Positions 59,610-64,000 of a stretch of 64,000 nt of DNA are shown in pieces; position 1 is the stretch's first letter, and each line of letters begins with the position of its first letter. The notes below the pieces were generated by a model, which worked only from the letters and a program-made list of their open reading frames with translations, had not been told where the DNA came from and searched no databases. The position numbers and the translations under genes are program-made. Source of the stretch: Streptomyces davaonensis JCM 4913 (GTDB lineage Bacteria > Actinomycetota > Actinomycetes > Streptomycetales > Streptomycetaceae); contig NC_020504.1 of NCBI RefSeq assembly GCF_000349325.1, forward strand, positions 62,001 to 126,000. Reading direction: 5' to 3'.

Positions 59610-59984
59610 TCATCGCCGCCTCGCCCGTAGCGCGAGGTGCACGGCCTCCCGCAGGCTCGTCGGCGAGACCTCCCGAAGGGGACGGGCCGACGGCCGCAGT
59701 TCACACATCCATGCGAGCCGACCGTCCGTGGAGAGGCCGAGGACGGTGAGACCGGGATGCCCGAGCAGCAGGTCGCACGGCACGATCCGGTCCTCGGCGA
59801 CCGAGGCGGCGTCGACACCGACGATGACCATGTCGGGCGCCTCCCGCCCGATCGCGGCATCGAGGCAGTTGTCGTCGGCGGTCCGCAGTGTCTCGATACT
59901 GACCCACGGGTCGTCGATGAATGCCTCGCGGACCATGTCGGCGAGCAGTTCCGGGAGCCGGGCCAGAGCTACGGTAACGGGCAC
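59610..59984 (-). CDS. Degenerate receiver-like protein without output domain
   Basis: 124 aa. GTG 59984 follows GGAGGGTGGCC (a GTG five codons further upstream, at 59999, is less likely). PVTVALARLPELLADMVREA, DMVIVGVDAASVAEDRIVPC, LTVLGLSTDGRLAWMCELRP follow the alpha/beta order of a receiver. But the acidic pocket and phospho-accepting Asp are missing, and there is no DNA-binding domain. Paired with the LuxR-type regulator just upstream, it may modulate it by protein contact. Confidence 0.6.
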   Translation of the reverse strand: MPVTVALARLPELLADMVREAFIDDPWVSIETLRTADDNCLDAAIGREAPDMVIVGVDAASVAEDRIVPCDLLLGHPGLTVLGLSTDGRLAWMCELRPSARPLREVSPTSLREAVHLALRARRR

Positions 59985-60083
59985 CCGGCCACCCTCCACG
60001 ATGGCTGGCCGGCCGAAAAGGACCTTAGGATCCAGGACTTCCGCCGGTGAGGTACCGGACCGGTTCCTCTCCGGGACGGGGTG

Positions 60084-60746
60084 TCACAGGCCGGAACTCC
60101 TCCTGAGTCGACGGAACTCGGCCACGGCCTCGCCGCGCCGACGGGCGCCAACCTTCTCCAGGATGTGGTGCACATGGTTCTTGACCGTACGGACCTCGAT
60201 GCCAAGGCGATCGGCGATCTCCTGGTTCGAAAGGCCCAGTTCCAGCAGCCCGAGAACCTGGTCCTCCCGGACGGTGAGGGCTGGCATCCTCGGAGCCGGG
60301 CGTGCCTCGGAAGCCAGGGTGGCCACCCGGCGCAGCAACAGGGCCGTCATCCGTGGCGTGCATAGGGTCTCGCCGACGACAACCGCGCGCATGAGGCGCA
60401 GCAGATGCTCCATCGACTCGGAGCGCAGCAGGTATCCGTGTACTCCGGCCTCGGCGCAGGAGATGACCTCGGCGTCCGATTCCGGGACGCCGACGACGAT
60501 GGTGCGCGGCGTAGGTGTCACCGACCGTACGGCGCCGAGCAGGTCGCCGCCGGTGAGTAGCCCGAGACTGACCAGGATGAGGTCAAGCGTCTCCGTCTTG
60601 ACGGCGGTGAGCGCGGCGGGGACGTCCTGCGCGGTCAGTACCTTCGCGATGCCGGGTTGCCGCGCGAGTATGCCCGCGAGTCCCTCGCGGTAGAGGCAGA
60701 CATCGTCGACCACAAGCACTTTCAGCTCCGCCGAGGCGAACGCCAT
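60084..60746 (-). CDS. LuxR-family regulator with atypical receiver, likely controls the injection cluster
   Basis: 220 aa. Receiver (KVLVVDDVCLYREGLAGILA) keeps the two acidic residues after the first strand, but the phospho-acceptor position is Ser60 (DLILVSLGL instead of DLVLLD). Output: LuxR HTH LTVREDQVLGLLELGLSNQE, IADRLGIEVRTVKNHVHHIL. GGAGG precedes the ATG. First gene of the minus-strand run leading into the contractile operon. Streptomyces injection clusters commonly have such regulators at this end. Signalling is probably not by classical phosphorylation. Confidence 0.88.
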   Translation of the reverse strand: MAFASAELKVLVVDDVCLYREGLAGILARQPGIAKVLTAQDVPAALTAVKTETLDLILVSLGLLTGGDLLGAVRSVTPTPRTIVVGVPESDAEVISCAEAGVHGYLLRSESMEHLLRLMRAVVVGETLCTPRMTALLLRRVATLASEARPAPRMPALTVREDQVLGLLELGLSNQEIADRLGIEVRTVKNHVHHILEKVGARRRGEAVAEFRRLRRSSGL

Positions 60747-61131
60747 CCGACAGCACCTCCCCCGACGACACCTGTCCGAATTCCTACTTAGTGCCCCTAA
60801 TTGGAAAGCTATCGGTGTCCACAGGTACGCGGCCCGAGAAAGCGAATTTCACCCGACCAAGGGCGCAGTTTTCGGCCGCGAGTGGCGGCGTATTCGGCCA
60901 ATTGAGGGCAACCGGGCCAAGGTGAGGAGCTGACGGCTGGTGACGATGGGGCGTGAAGGAGCTCCGGGCTTGGAGTGGCGAAACCGAAAACGGCGGAAAC
61001 AAGCCCATGTACTTGGGAGTGGCGGCAACTTCCCGGATGATGATGCCGCTCTTTCAATGTGGCTCTGGCCGTAGTCCCGGATGCTGTTGGTGATCTCTAG
61101 CCTCGATGTTTTGTGATTGGCCGTCAGCTCT
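60747..61131. promoter_or_regulatory. Upstream region of the LuxR gene
   Basis: About 385 bp, relatively AT-rich for this DNA near 60785-60860 (CTTAGTGCCCCTAATTGGAA). No gene, RNA or clear repeat recognised. It presumably holds the regulator promoter. The IS5-type element begins close to 61132. Confidence 0.45.
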
Positions 61132-61144
61132 GACTGAGCCTCTT

Positions 61145-61554
61145 TCATCCTGAATAGGTGCAGGTCAGGAGGGTGTGGACCGCCTGGACGATGGTGCCGA
61201 CGCGGCGGGTCGAGCATCTGGCCCGCCGGAGCAGTCGCCAGGACTTCAGCTGTGCGAAGGCACGTTCTCCAGGAGCCCTCAGCCGGGCGTGATCACGGTT
61301 GAACTGCTGGTATGCCTCGGGTTGTTCGCGGTGGTGGTAGTAGGGGGTGCGAACGGTGGCGCCGGCTCCCTGATAGGCCCGGTCGGCGAGCACGAGGATC
61401 TGCCGGGTCAGGCACGCCTGGACGATGCCGTGGGCTCTGGCTGCGGTCAGGTCGTGGGTGCGCCCTGGTGTCGCACGCGAGAACCAGAGCGGGGTTCCGT
61501 CCGGCCGTGCGATGACTTGGACGTTCATGCCGTGCTTCTTGTGTTTCTGGGAGT
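61145..61554 (-). pseudogene. IS5-type transposase, C-terminal part
   Basis: From QKHKKHGMNVQVIARPDGTP through TPGRTHDLTAARAHGIV, LADRAYQGAGATVRTPYYHH (second Asp) and GERAFAQLKSWRLLRRARC (Glu). The N-terminal part with the first Asp lies beyond the intron at 63713. The join would give PYCSQKHKKHGMN, close to the PYYSGKHKKHGMN of relatives. Confidence 0.82.
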
Positions 61555-62139
61555 GTGCGCCGTGAGGTGCTAGTTGTTCGAGTGGAGGTGAAAAGACCAC
61601 CACCACCGTCCTGTCGCACCAGGGTGGTTGAAGCTGGGGGCAGTCTGAACCGGGAGGTGCCGGGGAGGGCGGGAAGCAGCCCCGACAAAGACCGGGACGT
61701 GTCAGTACTGCCAGATGGTGCGGGTCCGGCAAGCGAGACGGAGAGGAGTACGCGAGGAACCGGCGTCTACGCCTCCTTAAGGCACGCCAGCTCGAACCTG
61801 GTGGATCAGGGCTGGATGCCGTGCGTCCCTGCTGGATACTCGGCTGGCGGGGAACTTCCCGGGTGGTCTATTCGTGTCGCGCGGGAAGGCCACGGTGAAG
61901 TGCTGCGGGGTAGCCGTGGCGAGGCCGCGGGGGCATAGCCGGGCTCCTGCTCCGACGATCGAACACGGGAACCGTCCCGGTTCCGCCCTCCTGCCGCGCA
62001 TCCAGCTCGGGCAGAGGGCTGGGTCCATCGTCGGCCGATCAGGCCGGGACGGGGCGGAGCCGCCGTAGTACTCCGAGTCGGGGAGAGCCCGGCACATGGG
62101 GAAGGGCGGCAGCGGTTTCGAGAAGAGAAGGAAGCTGCA

Positions 62140-63603
62140 ATGCCGAAAGACGCACCGCTGAACAGCGGTGCTCCCGAGGCCCCGTCGGGGTCTCACCAGC
62201 GGGTATCGGGGATGCAAACCAAGCTTCACCGTTGGGCGGCGGCTGACCATGGCCGCAGGTTCGACGATCTGTTCAACATCGTTTGTGACCCGGCGACGCT
62301 GCTTGTGGCGTTCGAACGGGTCGCGGGCAACAAGGGAGCCCGGACCCCGGGCGTCGATGGCCTCACGGTCGTCAACGTCGAGCGGGAGCTCGGTCTCCCG
62401 AGCTACCTGGAGGAACTGCAACGCGTACTCAAGACGGGTGAGTTCCGCCCGCTGCCGGTGCGCGAACGCACGATCCCCAAGCCCGGCGGAAGCGGGAAGG
62501 TGCGCAGGCTCGGCATCCCCACCGTCTCCGACCGGGTGGTCCAGGCAGCCCTCAAGCTGGTGCTGGAGCCAATCTTCGAGGCCGACTTCCTGCCGGTCTC
62601 CTACGGTTTCCGGCCCATGCGGCGCGCACACGACGCGATCGCCGAGATCCACCGCTACGGCGCCCACGGCTACCGCTGGGTGCTGGACGCGGATATCGAG
62701 GCGTGCTTCGACTCCATCGACCACACGGCCCTGATGGACCGGGTGCGCGCGAGGGTCAAGGACACGCGCGTGCTGCGGCTGGTCAAGGCGTTTCTCAAGG
62801 CCGGCGTCCTCATTGAGGGCGGCGGCCGCGAGGAGACCTTCACCGGCACCCCGCAGGGCGGCATCCTCTCCCCGCTACTGGCGAACATCGCCCTGTCCGC
62901 GCTCGACAAGCACGTGATGGAGCCGTGGGAGCCGGGCGGGAGGATGTCCACCAGAGGCAGGCGGGCGCATCATCGTCTCCACGGCCGCGCGAACTGGCGC
63001 ATCGTCCGCTACGCGGATGACTTCGTCGTCCTGGTCGACGGCAGCCGTGATGACGTCGCAAGTCTGCGCGAGGACATCGCCGACGTACTGCACCCTCTCG
63101 GGCTGAGGCTGTCACCGGCCAAGACCCAGATCGTGCACATGTCGGACGGGTTCGACTTCCTTGGGTTCCACATCCAGTGGCGCCGCAAGCGAGGCTCGAA
63201 CAAGTGGTACGTCTACACCTTCATCGCCAGGAGACCCATCCGGCAGCTGAAGGACAAGATCCGCGCCCTGACGAACAGAACGTCGCAGCGGGACCCGGGG
63301 ACCGTGCTGAAGAGGATCAACTCGATTCTGCGCGGCTGGGTCAACTACTTCAAGCACGCGGTATGCAAGACCACGCTGAAAGCCCTGGACCAGTTCGTAT
63401 GGCGGCGGGTGACCAGCTGGTGGATGGTGCTGCACCGCTGGAGGTGGAAGGACGTCCGCCGACGCTTCACCGACCGCAACGGCCGGTGGCACAAGCTCTC
63501 GGCGGACGGGATCGAACTGTTCCCCATGGTCTCGACCGCGGTCACCCGCTACCGATACCGGGGCAACACGATCCCCAACCCCTGGACACTCAAGCTCGCT
63601 TGA
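62140..63603 (+). CDS. ltrA: Group II intron reverse transcriptase/maturase (no HNH)
   Basis: 487 aa from ATG 62140 with GAAGGAAGCTGC as ribosome site. RT motifs: AGNKGARTPGVDGLTV, RTIPKPGGSGKVRRLGIPTV, SYGFRPMRRAHDAIAEIHRY, WVLDADIEACFDSIDHTALM, TFTGTPQGGILSPLLANIAL, and catalytic YADD at 291-294 (RIVRYADDFVVLVDG). The maturase domain (RRKRGSNKWYVYTFIARRPI) and a group II-specific C-terminus (RINSILRGWVNYFKHAVCK, RRRFTDRNGRWHKLSADGIE) follow. The protein ends without an endonuclease domain, so it should home to single-stranded DNA such as replication forks. Intact. Confidence 0.95.
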   Translation: MPKDAPLNSGAPEAPSGSHQRVSGMQTKLHRWAAADHGRRFDDLFNIVCDPATLLVAFERVAGNKGARTPGVDGLTVVNVERELGLPSYLEELQRVLKTGEFRPLPVRERTIPKPGGSGKVRRLGIPTVSDRVVQAALKLVLEPIFEADFLPVSYGFRPMRRAHDAIAEIHRYGAHGYRWVLDADIEACFDSIDHTALMDRVRARVKDTRVLRLVKAFLKAGVLIEGGGREETFTGTPQGGILSPLLANIALSALDKHVMEPWEPGGRMSTRGRRAHHRLHGRANWRIVRYADDFVVLVDGSRDDVASLREDIADVLHPLGLRLSPAKTQIVHMSDGFDFLGFHIQWRRKRGSNKWYVYTFIARRPIRQLKDKIRALTNRTSQRDPGTVLKRINSILRGWVNYFKHAVCKTTLKALDQFVWRRVTSWWMVLHRWRWKDVRRRFTDRNGRWHKLSADGIELFPMVSTAVTRYRYRGNTIPNPWTLKLA

Positions 63604-63620
63604 ACGGCAGAGACCGTGGA

Positions 63621-63654
63621 GAGCCCGGTGCGGTGAGAGCCGCACGCCGGGTTC
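63621..63654 (+). ncRNA. Group II intron domain V (second intron)
   Basis: 34-nt hairpin GAGCCCGGTGCGGTGAGAG / CCGCACGCCGGGTTC, 17 bp after the RT stop. It has the length, the two-stem arrangement and the GAGA-type loop of domain V. Confidence 0.85.
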
Positions 63655-63712
63655 GGCGAGCGGCACGGAGAAACGGACCGGTGGCAACACCGTCACCGCG
63701 CTCCGTGCCCAC

Positions 63713-64000
63713 TGAACAGTACGGCTCGTCCGCCGCGACCCGGTCGGTGGGGATCAGGGTGCCGTCCAGGATCACGAAGTCGTCCTCGCCGCGACCGGTC
63801 AGCGCCTCGCGCAACCCGGGTGCCCAGGCGGCCAGGACGTCGACCGTCTCGTCCACGTAGCGCCAGGCTGTCGCTTCGGAGATGCCGAACCCGGCGCCGA
63901 GCTGGGCGAGCGCGAGCAGGGCTTGCCGGAAGCAGCTCAACTTCCGCCAACGGGTGCCTTGTTCACACCTTCGGGCATAGATGAGCCATGAGACATGCTC
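63713..64000 (-). pseudogene. IS5-type transposase, N-terminal part, 5' end outside the window
   Basis: RWRKLSCFRQALLALAQLGA, GFGISEATAWRYVDETVDVL, EDDFVILDGTLIPTDRVAAD with the first DDE Asp, then PYCS at the intron border. Relatives have about nine more residues between LAQL and AGFGIS, so a small in-frame deletion is also likely. The frame is open to the window edge. Confidence 0.75.

Larger units (their letters stand above)
61555..63712 (+). ncRNA. Group II intron inserted antisense in the IS5-type transposase gene
   Basis: Plus-strand intron, about 2.16 kb. Starts GTGCGCCGTGAGGTGC near 61555 (GUGYG consensus; exact base uncertain by a few) and ends CGTGCCCAC at 63712. Domain V at 63621-63654. 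It encodes an intact reverse transcriptase. Because the host gene is on the other strand, splicing cannot repair the transposase mRNA. Related in 5' end and ORF style to bacterial introns that often insert in IS elements. Distinct from the intron at 18.9-22.8 kb, which has an HNH domain. Confidence 0.82.
61132..64000 (-). mobile_element. IS5-type element interrupted by a group II intron, runs off the window
   Basis: Left end near GAGCCTCTTTCATCCTGAA (about 61136). The sequence at the window's right edge, GAGCATGTCTCATGGCTC on the complement, looks like the matching start of the element. The transposase is on the minus strand, in two pieces around an intron at 61555-63712. Confidence 0.65.

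Overview
High-GC actinobacterial chromosome segment, almost certainly Streptomyces. The evidence is the codon use, GTGA/ATGA-coupled operons, GTG starts, SARP regulators (one with a TTA codon), a type I-E CRISPR repeat of the streptomycete kind and a contractile-injection cluster with LuxR-type regulators. It reads as an accessory island built from conflict systems and mobile elements.

Region 1 (1-17.9 kb) is an unusual CRISPR island. A five-gene Cascade operon (cse1-cse2-cas7e-cas5e-cas6e, minus strand, every junction a 4-nt overlap) runs into CRISPR array 1. The window has no cas1, no cas2 and no Cas3 helicase. Divergent from cse1 lies a 283-aa protein that aligns with the Cas3 HD domain but has lost nearly all its metal ligands. 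Convergent to it is a two-gene operon: an alpha/beta hydrolase, then a 1466-aa caspase-like / STAND NTPase / WD40 protein. A second array, on the other strand, starts just beyond that operon. It is now broken by an IS256-type and an IS21-type element and ends at an ISL3 element. The layout suggests RNA-guided target recognition coupled to a protease/esterase effector instead of DNA shredding. This is the most interesting system in the window.

Region 2 (17.9-23.5 kb) is a nest of mobile DNA. An ISL3 element is split by a group II intron with recognisable splice ends, and the intron's reverse transcriptase is split by an IS256-family element.

Region 3 (23.5-41.7 kb) holds a SARP / ferritin-like / SARP operon, a YVTN beta-propeller gene, a peptidoglycan amidase followed by two very large beta-rich proteins and three further genes ending in an ATP-grasp enzyme, and a third SARP gene cut off by an IS5-type element that carries a passenger hydrolase.

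Region 4 (41.7-60.7 kb, minus strand) is a contractile injection system operon. It runs from two degenerate-receiver regulators through sheath, tube, hub/spike, PAAR tip, gp25, baseplate J and a LamG-bearing baseplate protein to a Hint-domain protein, a Cys-rich protein and a 1461-aa putative cargo toxin with a C-terminal deaminase-like motif. The window ends in an IS5-type transposase gene interrupted by a second group II intron inserted in antisense.
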